DNA of 64,000 nt from Plasmodium relictum (lineage: Eukaryota; Apicomplexa; Aconoidasida; Haemosporida; Plasmodiidae): NCBI RefSeq assembly GCF_900005765.1, contig NC_041686.1:248001-312000 (forward strand). Direction: 5' to 3'. Both the position numbers and the translations under genes were made by a program. Under the pieces are notes generated by a model. That model had not been told where the DNA came from. It did no database searches and saw nothing but the letters and a program-made list of their open reading frames with translations. This document shows, in pieces, positions 11,037-22,564 of this stretch (its first letter is position 1; every line of letters starts with the position of its first letter).

Positions 11037-12815
11037 TCAAAATTTTCTCTTCCAATTTTTTTTGTTTGCATGAAAATTACCCCATATTTCTCCATGTAAA
11101 CGAACCCTTTTCAAATAACCAGGTGGTAATTTCTCCATCTTATCTCTTCTTTGTTTAAAATATAAATAATACTCTTCCGGTATATTTTCAATTTCATTAT
11201 GAACTCCTTCAATTCTTAATAGTGAATCATCTTTTAGAGAGGCTATATATTTTGTTTTAAAAAATCCATTTTCATCAAGGGAATTTGATGTTATATTGTT
11301 ATTATTATAATATTCAGTAAATAAATTATCTGATTTAATTTTCAATATATTTGTTTCAGAATCAATTTTTATACTTATATCTGGTAGTAAATAACCAGCT
11401 ATATTCCTTTCATATTTTATATTTTCATCTTCTAACTGGCCTATTTCCATTAAGCATATAGTACCTATTTCTTGTATTACATACCTCTGATATATTTTTG
11501 CATTTACGAATATTTTCCCTATTTTTTCTAAATATTTTTTATTAATACCTGGCATTATTTCATTACCATTTATTAATATAATGCGTATATTACTTGCTTT
11601 GTTGTTAATAAATTCTTTTTTTGTTACATTATTAATATCGGAGTTCTCAAAAAAATTAACAAAATCACGAATTAGGTAATTATTACATACTAATATACTT
11701 ATAAGCTTTTCTGATTGTTGTATTTCTTCAAATAAACTTAAAGCATCAATGAAATAAAAATCGCTATTTATAAAATCATTTTTTATAATTAAATTATGAA
11801 CTGAGAAGTTATTATTTTTTTTTTTCATATTATTTTTAAACCATTTCATAAAATCGCTATTATTTAATAATTTATTTTTACTCACTTCTGGAAACACAAT
11901 AGTACCACCTGCATATATCACACTAAATAAAATGTCAAAATATTGTATATTATTTGCTGGCATACATATTAAAACAGTGTCTTTTTCATTAAATTTTATT
12001 GTTTTATTAAAGTTCTTTGATTGATTAAATATATTTGATAACAAAAATTTTATGCTTTTATCACATTCATTTTCTTTTGATAATTGTAAATGAATAGAAA
12101 CATTATGTTTATCTGTTAATCTTTCCCATTTTTCAATAAAAAATTTCTCATCTGTGTACTCATCATTTTGTGATTTGTTATCAATAAGGTATATTCTCTT
12201 CATTTCATTTAATAATTCTTTTTCTTGACTTTTATATTTTTCATATTTTTTAGAATCATATAAAAATTTCTTAGAGAAATTTTCCCTCCCTTCATTTAAG
12301 TCTTCTAAATATTCTTCATGAGATAGAATATCAGGTTTATCATAACAAATCAAAAATGGAATTTGTAAATTAAAAGATATTTCTTCAATATAATGTTTAT
12401 AAAAAGGATGGCATAATATTAAGTTAGTATTATTTTCTGATAAGTAGAATGCATATTTTTCTTTTATTTGTTTTGATTTTTTTATTGGAGTAGGAATTGT
12501 TATATAATCAAAGTTATTCATTAAAATGCAAAATTTAAAAACAAGTTGTGAATAGCAAGGAGGGAACAAGCTACCTATTCTTTTTGCCTTATAATTAGAT
12601 TCTTCATTTAATTTAAAATAATCATTTATATAATATAATAATTTTTTATTCATCAAATAAATATCATTGAAAAATTCTTTAGATGATACACTAGATTTAT
12701 TTGTATAAATATTAAATGAACTATTGAAAATTTTTTTAAGTGTACTAAAATTACCTCTCTGTATAGATAGAGTGTTTGAATATATTTTTAAACGCATTTT
12801 TTCCTTTTTTTTCAA
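11037..12815 (-). CDS. Acyl-CoA-synthetase-like / AMP-binding-domain protein, degenerate
   Basis: Single exon, 592 residues; the start could also be the second Met (KMRLK) six codons in. Family markers are recognisable but altered: KRIGSLFPPCYSQLVFKFC near residue 80 (the substrate-entry region), DTVLICMPANNIQYFDILFSVIYAGGTIVFPE near 275-310, RIILINGNEIMPG near 410 (cf. the R.I.SGG.PL segment), IQEIGTICLMEIG near 440 where functional enzymes have YGMTE, GFFKTKYIASLKDDSLLRIEG near 515-535 (cf. GWFKTGD then a GR hinge) and PPGYLKRVRLH near the C-terminus. The phosphate-binding STG loop is not evident, so catalytic activity is doubtful. The N-terminus (basic, Ser-rich) could be an organelle-targeting sequence. 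The closest known family is the ACSF/acyl-CoA ligase branch. Substrate cannot be assigned. Confidence 0.7.
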   Translation of the reverse strand: MKKKEKMRLKIYSNTLSIQRGNFSTLKKIFNSSFNIYTNKSSVSSKEFFNDIYLMNKKLLYYINDYFKLNEESNYKAKRIGSLFPPCYSQLVFKFCILMNNFDYITIPTPIKKSKQIKEKYAFYLSENNTNLILCHPFYKHYIEEISFNLQIPFLICYDKPDILSHEEYLEDLNEGRENFSKKFLYDSKKYEKYKSQEKELLNEMKRIYLIDNKSQNDEYTDEKFFIEKWERLTDKHNVSIHLQLSKENECDKSIKFLLSNIFNQSKNFNKTIKFNEKDTVLICMPANNIQYFDILFSVIYAGGTIVFPEVSKNKLLNNSDFMKWFKNNMKKKNNNFSVHNLIIKNDFINSDFYFIDALSLFEEIQQSEKLISILVCNNYLIRDFVNFFENSDINNVTKKEFINNKASNIRIILINGNEIMPGINKKYLEKIGKIFVNAKIYQRYVIQEIGTICLMEIGQLEDENIKYERNIAGYLLPDISIKIDSETNILKIKSDNLFTEYYNNNNITSNSLDENGFFKTKYIASLKDDSLLRIEGVHNEIENIPEEYYLYFKQRRDKMEKLPPGYLKRVRLHGEIWGNFHANKKNWKRKF

Positions 12816-14528
12816 AAAAAAGAATATGCTTATATATATATGTGAAATAGAATATTTTTATTATTTTCAATTTTTTAAAATATGTAACTCTAAAACTTTT
12901 TAAATTTCAAGAAAATATTCCATAAAAATAATATAGTAATTGCATATAATAATAAATTATAAAATATTCTTTAAACCTATTCAAAAATATTAGTATATCT
13001 ACTCGAGAATATTTTTATTTTCCCCTTTCTCTTTTTTATATTATTCATTAATTTATATATATGTGCAATGGATTATTCATTCATTGTATATATACATTTA
13101 TTCAATAAAACTATTCATTTAGTATATATATATATATATTTTATTTTTTAGGTGATACTTATAATAATTTTAAACAAGAAAAATTTTTTGAATATATAAT
13201 TATTCATAAATCATTGTCCATTCACTTTTTATTTTCGTTAAATATTTTACTTGGAAAATCTAAAAGACTTAAAAAAAAAAAAATTATAAAAACTTAAATA
13301 TTCAGAAGACATTTCAAGTGATTGTAATGTGTAATATTATATTCTTGTTCTTTTTGTAATTATTTCTAAGATAACGTATTTGCGCCTATATATATTAATC
13401 GAATACACTTGTTTCTGTATATTAATGATACATTAAAAAAATATTACTTGTTCATTTTATTTCATAGTACATATGTTCTTTTTCCATTATTTTATTTTTC
13501 TATCTCTTTAAATTATTCCACTAAAATATGCCAATTTCAAAATTTGTTTTTAATGTTTAAAACTAAAAAAAATAGTTATATTTAAAATAACAGTTAAAAA
13601 TTAAAGGGGAAGCATTTAAATATATATATCTAGAATTATATATTAAAAAAAATATAAAAATTCTAATGAGTATCCGTTAAAGTATAAATGATTTATTCAT
13701 TAATAGAAAGATACATTTATATTTATAAATTAATATATAAATATTACTTTATTATTTAATTTTATAATTAAAACAAAAAAAAATAAATAAATAAAATTAA
13801 AAAATTCCTTGTTTATTATAAATACTTTTCTAATTTTGTAATATTAAAAAGAACAATTATTAAAAAAATGTATAATAGTAGTTTAAAAAATAATACATGA
13901 AAAATAATAAATAAAAAACATAATTATATACTTTTTATAGCATTTCTGTATATTAAAATATCTGAGTATTTTTTTTTTTTTTTATGCAAATAATTTTTTT
14001 TCATAAAATTTTTTTTTGATTTATTATATATTTATAATTTTTTCTTCAAAAAATACTATTTTTTTTTTTAAGAAAATTGTAAACTATAAATAGATTCAAT
14101 ATTTATCATTTCATTTTTAACCTAATTTTATTTTTATAAGAATTTTAATGATTATTTTGCATATTCCTGTTTCACTATCATTTTACATATTTTTTTTTTC
14201 TTAGCAATAAAATTTAAATAGAAATGGCTTACATTATTTAAGTTATTTTTAATAACTTCTATTTTATTTTTAATTATATAATATTTTTTTCTTTGGACAT
14301 GAAATTCTAAATATAAGAAATATTTTAGCTTATTTGTAATATGATAAATTATAAAATTAATACTTTTTAATAATCAAAATTTAATCTATATATATTTAGT
14401 TGTAAAAAATATCTTTTATTTCAAATTTAAATATTAAACAAACAAGTGTTTATATATATATATATATATATAAATTAATATGAATAAATATTGTATATAA
14501 AGTAAATGAAAATCTAAATAAAGAAAAT
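12816..14528. other. Divergent intergenic region (synthetase-like / BuGZ-like)
   Basis: 1.7 kb head-to-head spacer, expected to hold two promoters. It has a GTGCA pentamer at about 13072, a GGGGA block near 13602, and TA repeats near 13120 and 14452-14471 just upstream of the zinc-finger gene. No coding frame or RNA recognised. Confidence 0.55.
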
Positions 14529-16238
14529 ATGGGAAGAAAAAAACGTAAAAATATAGAATTAAAACCTTTTTGCTATTATTGTGATAGGGAATTTGACGAT
14601 GAAAAAATTCTTATTCAACATCAAAAGGCAAAGCATTTTAAATGTTTACAGTGTAATAGAAAATTAGATATAGCTAATGGTTTAGTTGTACATATGTTGC
14701 AAGTTCATAAAACTAATTTAAAAGTAGTACCTAATGCATTACCAAAAAGGAATGATCCTGAAATTATTATAAGAGGAATGAATGGAGTACCTCCTGAAAT
14801 TATTGAAGAAAATTTAAATAAGTTAAAGCAAAAACTAGGAGATAAAAATATTAAAAGACAACAACGAGTTAATTGGGCACAAGTTGCCATGGCACCTACA
14901 ATGGAGCAATTTTTGCAGCAAGCTCAAACAGGGAACTTTACATTTCCAGGATTTAATTCACCTATATTACCACCGAGTAATTTATTATCTAATTCTACAG
15001 ATTTACAAAAAAAAAATATACCACCTGCACCTTTATATTTACCTAATAATAATATAAATATGATGCAAACATCATTAAGTACCAATATATATTCTTCTAA
15101 TAATCAACAAAACCCGGCAATACCCAACATTCCTCTTCACATACCTTCAAATATACCTCCTAATAATATAAATCCATCAGCTCCAACAGGGATTCCGCCT
15201 AATATTCCTCCACCAATCCCACCTAATGTTTCTCAAAAATATTCACAAAATATGCATTTATCAGGATCTTTTCTTTCACCAAATTTGCCAACAAATATAT
15301 CCCAAACTCATCCGATGTGTGCGCCTCCAGGTATATCTCCACCTATTCCTCCATCCATACCACCAACAATGTCTCCGATTATGCCACCATCTGTGCCTCT
15401 TACAATTCCTCCTGCAGCTCCTCCTACATCTCCTCCTACATCTCCTCCTACAGCTCCTCCTACATCTCCTCCTACATCTCCTCCTACAGCTCCTCCTACA
15501 GCTCCTCCTACAATGCCTCCTTCAGTTCCCCTTGCAATGCCTCCCACAGTTCCACCATCTAATGATACATTAGCAACGACAACAAATTTATCTTCAAATA
15601 CAAATAATGGAAAGGGACTAATAATTTCTCCTGGTGTTAATACAAACAATAATGTTAATAAAGCTAATGGAATGCAACATAATGTGCCTTCTAATGAAGG
15701 CATGAATCATCAGATAATGAATAATAACAATAGTAGTATCATAAATAATATTCAAATTTATAAGCAAAATTCATCGGAAATATCTCCAAATTATAATAAC
15801 AATACAAATTTTCTTGGTAATACTCAAAAAAGTGAAGCAAACAATTCAGTAAAAGAAATTAATCGAAACTTAAATATTGATCTAAAAATAGAAGAAAATA
15901 ATAAACTAAATAAGGAAAATGAACAGAAGTCAGAAGATAAAGAAGAGGAAAATAAAGATTCAGAATATATATATGATAACTCCATATCAACAACTATAAA
16001 ATTATCTATTCCTCCACCTAATCCCCCACCATTTCCTCCAACAGGAGATTTAAAATTAAATTACAATGAAACGGTAATTTTTTTTTTTTTCTTCTTTTTT
16101 TATAGTATTTCTCTTATAAATGAACTTCCTAAATATGTTTTGATCAAATTATTTTCCTCTTTTTTTTATATATAGATTTCAGTAAATAAACTAAAGGCAA
16201 TAAAAGAATTTGAGTGGAAAGACAACACAGAGAAATGA
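14529..16238 (+). CDS. BuGZ/ZNF207-type zinc-finger protein
   Basis: Two exons, 14529..16073 and 16176..16238, phase 0. The donor ACG|GTAATT and acceptor TATAG|ATTTC remove a T-rich 102-base intron, which if read through gives only a Phe run. The product is 535 residues. Residues 1-60 hold two C2H2 fingers (CYYCDREF...HQKAKH and CLQCNRKL...HMLQVH), followed by VVPNALPKRNDPEIIIRGMNGVPPE, which matches the conserved block after the fingers in BuGZ/ZNF207. The middle is Pro/Asn-rich and contains a 12-base minisatellite encoding PPTS/PPTA repeats. The C-terminus is acidic then Pro-rich, and the second exon adds 20 residues ending KAIKEFEWKDNTEK. In animals BuGZ binds microtubules and BUB3 and promotes spindle assembly. 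A BUB3-binding GLEBS motif is not obvious here, so only the finger homology is firm. Confidence 0.88.
15408..15527 (+). repeat. 12-base coding minisatellite (PPTS/PPTA) in the BuGZ-like gene
   Basis: About nine near-identical tandem copies of CCTCCTACATCT or CCTCCTACAGCT, in frame, making a Pro-rich tract. The stretch is far more GC-rich than anything around it. Because the unit is a multiple of three, all three forward frames and one reverse frame stay open across it, producing spurious long frames. Confidence 0.9.
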
Positions 16239-16440
16239 CATGACATTGAAACAAAATGAAAAAAAGCGTAATTTAAAAGTTCATTGAGAATATAAACTTT
16301 TTTTTTTTTTATTTAAATAATTTTGTTTTATAAAGAAATGGAACTCTTGCTAATTTATGATTGTGTAACTTTATGTGTCGTTTTATGCACATTTGCATAT
16401 TTATCATATATCACATTTTATATTTATTTCAAAATTAACT

Positions 16441-18546
16441 TTAATCCAAAATAATTATTCTTCTCTTTTTATTTTTATTAATATAAAAGTTATCACATGA
16501 AATAGAATTATTTTTATCTTTTATTTCTTTCAGATCACTGCCAGCTTTTTTTACTTTTAAAACATATACATTATCATCACCTGAATAAAAATAATAAAAA
16601 ATATATTTACTTACATTTAATATATATACAAGTATATTTATTTTTTTTAGATATATTTCATATAAAAGAATAAAACATAAATATATAAGCATTGTTATAT
16701 ATCACTAAAACTAGTCATAAATCCCTAAAGTTATAAAAATTTTAAACATTCATTTTTTTTTTTTTTTGAATAAAGATGAGTTTGCTTTATATATTGCACA
16801 TTTATGTAATTTTATTTTTTTATATAAATATTTCAAAATGATAATATATATATATAATAAATTTCAATATTTTATTTGAATACGTATATACATTTCTTTT
16901 TAAAAAAGGTATGTTTATATAATATTTCTACTTTTTATTCTTTTATATGACAAAATAATAAAATCAACTTATTAATTGAAAGAAATACGATTTTTTGTTT
17001 AGATTAAAAACATATTCATAATTTTTTTTTTCTATATATTTTTATGCATAAAATGTATTTCATTTTTTTATTAATCTTATAATTATATGAAGTTTTAAAT
17101 AGGTATATAGTACATTTTAGGTTGGGATTGTTGTAATTACTTGAAGCGTGTGTTATTGTTCTTGGAATATTAACAAACCTCTCGTAACTTTTTGCATTTT
17201 CTAAGATTTTAAAATTATTACTATTATTTTCTGAATTTGCAAAATTTCTATTATTGTTTTTTTTAGTTATATATTTTTTATCATTACTTTTTGTATTTAT
17301 ATAACTTATATTAATTTTTGAACTTGAATAATTTTTATTTTTATTTTTTGAGTTTGTATAATTTGTACTGGATTTAGTATTTGAGGAATTTATAGAAATT
17401 TGATTATCTTTTTTTGTATGCATATAATTTATGGAATTTTCACTTTCTATATTTTTACAATATTTACTTAACGGATCTATTATAATTACATCATTATTTA
17501 AAGAGCAAATTTTATCATCATGTTCTTTTCTATTTTTAAATAAATGTTCACGTTGCTTCTCTGTTAAGCAGCTTTCAAGAGATAAATTTATTATTTTACC
17601 ATCTTTGTCAATAAAATTATTTATTAACCTTTTTTCTGCGGCTTGTGCAGCCATTACCTTTGGGTTGATATTAAAAAATGTAGTTTTTCTTTTATTATTT
17701 CCTACCTTTTTTCCTGTATATCCTAAATCTTTATATATATATAATTCATTATATTCTAAAATTAGTTTATCTAGTAATTCATAAAAGGATTTATCATGAT
17801 TACTATGTACTATATGTGCTAATTCATGTAGTAAAGTTCCCATTATATCATTAAAATGAAATATTTCGTTTCCTTTCTTATTTCGAAGTCTTATCTTATA
17901 AAAATTAAAAAAAATAACAAAATAAAATAATATATGCAGATTTACTTTCGTATACATGAAAATTTATTATTATAAAAGACTTTTATTATATTTTATTTTT
18001 TTTTTTTTTATCTATAGATTCAATATTTCATTGTGATCAGTTCTTTAAACTTATATTACTATTTCTTTTTATTTGAGTGAAAAATATCTAATAAGTTTTA
18101 ATATATACCTTAATTTCTGAATTTTTTCCAATGTTTAGACCCAATAAATTTGGATTCGCAGGCAGAAATTCTGAAAGTAATTCAACTGAAAAACGTCTTT
18201 TTCTCATAATGGGCTATAATAGCAAAAAAATAAAATAAAATAAGATAAAATAAATTTTAAATATTGTAAATATTATTTTTCTTATGAAGGAAAATGATAA
18301 ATTACAAACTATATTTTCACAAAAATATATCTAAATGAAGATGATATTTTTAATTAAAAATATTATTAATATTCTTCATCTTTTTTATTTTATTTTTCAT
18401 TATTTGCTCTTTTTAAAGAGTTATGTTTTTACCATTACTTGCTCGGAAGCTTTCTTTAAAACGGCTTTTGCTTTTTTGTCATTTTCGTCTAAAACTTTAA
18501 TTTTATGAATTTTATATTTTATATCATCTAAACTTTTTAAGTTCAT
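16441..18546 (-). CDS. WLM-domain metalloprotease (Wss1/SPRTN-like), SUMO-binding tail predicted
   Basis: Four exons on the reverse strand: 18433..18546, 18109..18213, 17114..17894 and 16441..16580, all with GT-AG borders and matching phases, giving 379 residues. Exon 1 supplies KKASEQVM and exon 2 PIMRKRRFSVELLSEFLPANPNLLGLN, the typical start of a WLM domain. Exon 3 has the zinc site HELAHIVHSNH (HExxHxxxxxH) with FYELLDKL after it. The family degrades DNA-protein crosslinks and acts on SUMO- or ubiquitin-modified proteins in the nucleus. After the protease comes DVIIIDPL, then an Asn/Ser/Lys-rich linker with loosely repeated NxKNKNYS-like units. Exon 4 adds DDNVYVLKVKK and ends in RRIIILD, a SUMO-interacting-motif-like tail. 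The last intron is the least certain, but it keeps frame and gives a sensible C-terminus. Convergent with the BuGZ-like gene, 202 bases apart. Confidence 0.85.
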
Positions 18547-20403
18547 TGCTTTAAAGAAAAATTATATAATTTAACATCCTTATTTTTTTATTTTTTTTGT
18601 TTTTTCTGCTTAAAAAATAAAATGTACTATATTGCACAGAAACAATTTAGTTTGCTTTTTTAATTTAGAGAAATATATAATTTTTAATGAAACATATATC
18701 TAGCTATCACATTTTACTTTTATTAATTTAATGAAAAGGCAACATAATCTTAAGGTTTATATTTTTATAGCTCTCTTTAATATATTATTTTATGTTAATA
18801 AAAAATTTAACTTTTTAAAATATTTATTTAAAATAATATTTTTTCTTAAAAAAAAATTAGAATATTGCTGAAATTTTCATTTATAATAAAAAGTAAAATT
18901 CAAAAAAATTTTACATTATCTGATTTCAAAAGAAAATAATTAAATTTATTAAAAAAAAAAAAAAAAAAAGAAAAAAAGAAATGTGCTTCTGATTAATTGC
19001 AAAATTTAAATATATATGTTTAATTTTTATAAATGTTTGAATTATTTTTTTTTTTTTTTATCTTGGCTATTTTGTTCTTTAAAAAAATATAACTAAAAGG
19101 TTAAAATATATTTTATTAATATATAGTCTAAATTTTACTAAAAATAAATATTAAAAAAATTGAATTTAAATAAAAATAATTATTGTCTAATTCAAAATTA
19201 AACACTTTTATATATTTATGATGGCCTTTTTATATAATAATATTGTATTGCCATTTTTATGAGAATTATGCTGTATTTAAATTGATATTATAAAAGCATG
19301 TATCAAAAATTATAAAGAAAAAATTGTTAAATATAACGTAAGATTTAAATTGAACAAAAGTATATACACACAAATATAAAACGAAAATCCATTATTAAAT
19401 ATAATTAATAAATATTACTAATTTCAAATTTAGTAAATTAAATATTTACATAGATTTTAATAATTATATATTGTACCCTTTATTGAAATAAATAATAATT
19501 TATTTCAATAAATTTAAAATTAAGAATTTTAAGTGCTTAAGTTGTTCATTACTAATATGAATGTCACATAATTTACTTTATAATTCACAAAAGGTTCAAA
19601 ATGTTATGAAATATAAAAACAAAAGCTACTTTTGTAATATACTTTGATTTCTTATTTTTTTTTTTTTTTTTGATATTAAAATACTTTTTTAAACACAATA
19701 TAGGAAAAAAATATATATCTTATATTTTTAATCATATTATTATAAAACATAATCTATGAGAAAACAAAATATTAATAAAAGTAAAAAAAAAATATATAAA
19801 GGAGATGTAATAAATGTTCTACAAATTATAAAAAACTATATAATTATGAATTATGAAAAAACCTTTATTCTATATCTTGTATTTATCACTTTTTAATAAT
19901 TCTTATTTTATTGATTAAAGAAACAAGACTTTCAAAAATAATATGGTACATATTTTATAGCATTTTTGTTAAAAAAATAAAATAAAATACATAAATATAT
20001 ATTTAATTAAATAAAATTATTATAATTGTTTTTTTCTTTTATTTTTAAAATTTACATAGCCATAGAACACTAATTTTTTTGTTGAGTTCTGTCAATTTTA
20101 AAACTTTTACTAACTTTTTTTTATATATTTTTATGTTTTTATATTAACTTTCTGAACATATTGTTATATATATAATAAATCAACCTTTTATGAAAATTAT
20201 AATGATCTAATTTTTATTTATTAATATATAGAAAATAAATATAAATATAAATATACATACGAGTATTTATTTTATACCTTTTAATAAAATATTCTTTTAA
20301 TTTTTTTTTTTTTTTTGCCAATAAAAAAAAAAAAAAAATCGAAAGCCGATGAATCATTGTGGTATCCTTATTTTAATTAAACAATTTTTTTATTAAATAA
20401 TAA
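18547..20403. other. Divergent intergenic region (WLM protease / PP2C)
   Basis: 1.86 kb head-to-head spacer with two promoters expected. It includes a perfect 15-base inverted repeat at 19479-19512 (listed separately), a 7-base inverted repeat at 19619-19635, and long A/T tracts near 18955, 19050 and 20300. No gene seen. Confidence 0.55.
19479..19512. repeat. Perfect 15-bp inverted repeat with 4-base loop
   Basis: The arm TTTATTGAAATAAAT at 19479-19493 is the exact complement of ATTTATTTCAATAAA at 19498-19512, separated by AATA. It would fold as a 15-bp hairpin in RNA or a cruciform in DNA. It lies about 0.9 kb from each flanking start codon. With so few G/C bases, chance cannot be excluded. 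Confidence 0.7.
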
Positions 20404-21591
20404 ATGATTTTAATATTTTTTTCCCTTTTAATTATTTTTTTAAGTAATATGTCAACTTATAAAAAGGAATCCACCTCTAATGCATATTTCATAGTTGTAG
20501 AAAAATTGAAAAGAAAAATGAATTATTTACTAAAAAAGGAAGATTGCTACTTTTATCGACATAATCTTAATATTTTTTCAAAGGAGTTTGAAAAACAATT
20601 AAAAAAAAAAAGTGAAACGAAAAATGAACTGGGAATGTTAAATAATTTTATTGACAAATTAATTTTTTTATATACTAACAATAAAAATTATAATAAGAAA
20701 TGTGATAAAAAATTAAATAAAAGTTCAAATGAACTAAAAGTTGTGGTTAAACCACCATATTTGTTATCAAAAAAAAATTTATCTTTTAATTTTTTTAATT
20801 TTGCAAATCATATTTATGTTAAATATAAATTAAAAAAAAATGCCCTGTTTTCATTAAATAAAGAAACATATTCTTCATTTGATAAACACTCTTTTTCAAC
20901 TAATTACAAAATAATTAAACATCCTGATAAAGAAGAAAGTGAAGATTGTTGTTTAAATGGTAAGGATTTTATGGCTATTGCTGATGGAGTAGGATCCTGG
21001 ATAAAATATGGGGTAAATCCAAGAAAATATCCTGAAAGATTTTTACAACTTTTATATAAAAAAATAAATGAAAATATTAATATGAAAATAGAAGATGTTT
21101 TAAACTATGCTTATTTAAATACTGATATTGAAGGATCAGCTACTATTTGTCTAATAATTTTTAACAATAACAATACTATATCAACAGCTGTAATTGGTGA
21201 TTCTCAATTTATGATTATTCGAAATGATAATATCATATATAAGTCTAAGCCACAACAGTATGAATTTAATTTTCCTTACCAGTTAGGAAGTAATTCAATA
21301 AGCAAGCCAAATGATGCGGAAATCGCACATATAGAAGTACAAAAGAATGACATCATTGTTGCAGGAACAGATGGTTTATGGGATAATTTATATGATAATC
21401 AAATTTTAAACATAGTTAAACAAAATAATTTTTCATCCTTATCAGAAAAAATAGCAAATGAAGCATTTAATTATTCAAAAATGAAAAGATGGATGTCACC
21501 ATATATAAAAAATTATAATAAAATATTTAGATGCCATAAAACAGGAGGGAAAATGGATGACATAACTGTATCATGTGCACTTGTTTGCTAA
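20404..21591 (+). CDS. PP2C-type protein phosphatase, PPTC7/Ptc7-like
   Basis: Single exon, 395 residues. The catalytic domain occupies the second half: GKDFMAIADGVGSWIKYGVNP near residue 185-205 (metal-binding Asp in the DGVGSW motif, and the Trp-x-x-x-Gly-x-x-P run typical of PPTC7), EGSATICL near 243, AVIGDSQFMIIR near 263, the PYQLG stretch near 295, VAGTDGLWDN near 318-327 and KMDDITVSCA at the C-terminus. The family dephosphorylates Ser/Thr using Mg2+/Mn2+; PPTC7 members act on mitochondrial proteins. The N-terminus is strongly hydrophobic (MILIFFSLLIIFLSNM), which could be a signal anchor or part of an organelle leader. If the internal Met at residue 16 were used, this part would be lost. 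A Lys/Asn-rich segment separates leader and catalytic domain. Confidence 0.9.
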   Translation: MILIFFSLLIIFLSNMSTYKKESTSNAYFIVVEKLKRKMNYLLKKEDCYFYRHNLNIFSKEFEKQLKKKSETKNELGMLNNFIDKLIFLYTNNKNYNKKCDKKLNKSSNELKVVVKPPYLLSKKNLSFNFFNFANHIYVKYKLKKNALFSLNKETYSSFDKHSFSTNYKIIKHPDKEESEDCCLNGKDFMAIADGVGSWIKYGVNPRKYPERFLQLLYKKINENINMKIEDVLNYAYLNTDIEGSATICLIIFNNNNTISTAVIGDSQFMIIRNDNIIYKSKPQQYEFNFPYQLGSNSISKPNDAEIAHIEVQKNDIIVAGTDGLWDNLYDNQILNIVKQNNFSSLSEKIANEAFNYSKMKRWMSPYIKNYNKIFRCHKTGGKMDDITVSCALVC

Positions 21592-22564
21592 ATAATATCG
21601 AAAATAAAATAAATAAAATAAAATAAATATAGTAAAGCAAATACCATAAAATTCATGGAGTATTAATTACATATTTCTACTTAAAATTTTTTTAAAATAT
21701 TAAAAATTTAAGTAAAATTAAATTTATTAATCATTTTATATAATAAATTGTTGTCATAAAAAATTTTTAAAACATAAATATTTATATTATTTTATTCTTT
21801 TTATAAATACTTTAATAAAAATAATATATATATTATTTGTTACTATAATAAAAATCTTTAAACTTTATAACCATTATTTATTTTTATTCTCTTATTTGTC
21901 TGTTAAAAAATATGTTAATATATTATTGTTGAAATTTATTTTTTTAAAATATACTTCATATAATTTTTTATTTTTGTGAATTTAAATACATATATTCATA
22001 TTTATATTGTTATTTTAAATTTATATTTCAAAAAATTTTATATAAACCTTATTATAGCATTTTTTAGTATTTATCCCAAGTTTTATTATCCTATATGACT
22101 TCATATTTTAATATTCCACATTTTTAAACCATATTTTACTTATAATATATTTTTGATTTATCACTAAACTAAAATATTTTATCCAATTTTTTTTAAAATG
22201 TACAAAACCATTTACCTTTAACCGATATATTTTAATTTTAAAGTATCAACACAGCAGTGTTATAATAGTAATACAATTAACTAATTATAAATTTTTTTTT
22301 TCTTTTCCTTTGTTTTCAATATATATGAAACTTTTATAATGCAAAAAATATTTGAAAAAATTTATTTTTTATAAAAATTAACATTTCTATTTGTGTTGAT
22401 AAAACAGTTTTAAATCTTAAATATCTTAATAAGCTCTTTAAAATTTTTACTTTTTAAAAATAGTCTTATTCTTTATTCTTTGAAATATTTATATTTATTT
22501 ATAAGAATAAAGGGAAAAAAAAAAAAAACAATTGTATTATATAATATTATATTAGATTATTTTT
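21592..22564. other. Convergent intergenic spacer (PP2C / TTLL)
   Basis: 973 bases between two convergent genes, containing both 3' UTRs. No coding frame or structured element noticed. Confidence 0.6.

Noticed and set aside
15226-15703. Alternative-frame Leu/His-rich and Ser/Tyr-rich forward frames and a Gly-rich reverse frame
   Set aside because: Shadows of the 12-base Pro-rich minisatellite in the BuGZ-like gene.
16441-16692. A separate 83-codon small gene
   Set aside because: Its first half is Phe/Tyr/Ile-rich intron-like sequence; the second half fits better as the last exon of the WLM protease.
10763-19762. Shared 15-mer ATCTATGAGAAAACA in two intergenic regions (near 10773 and 19752)
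   Set aside because: Coincidences of this length are expected in a 64-kb sequence of such biased composition.
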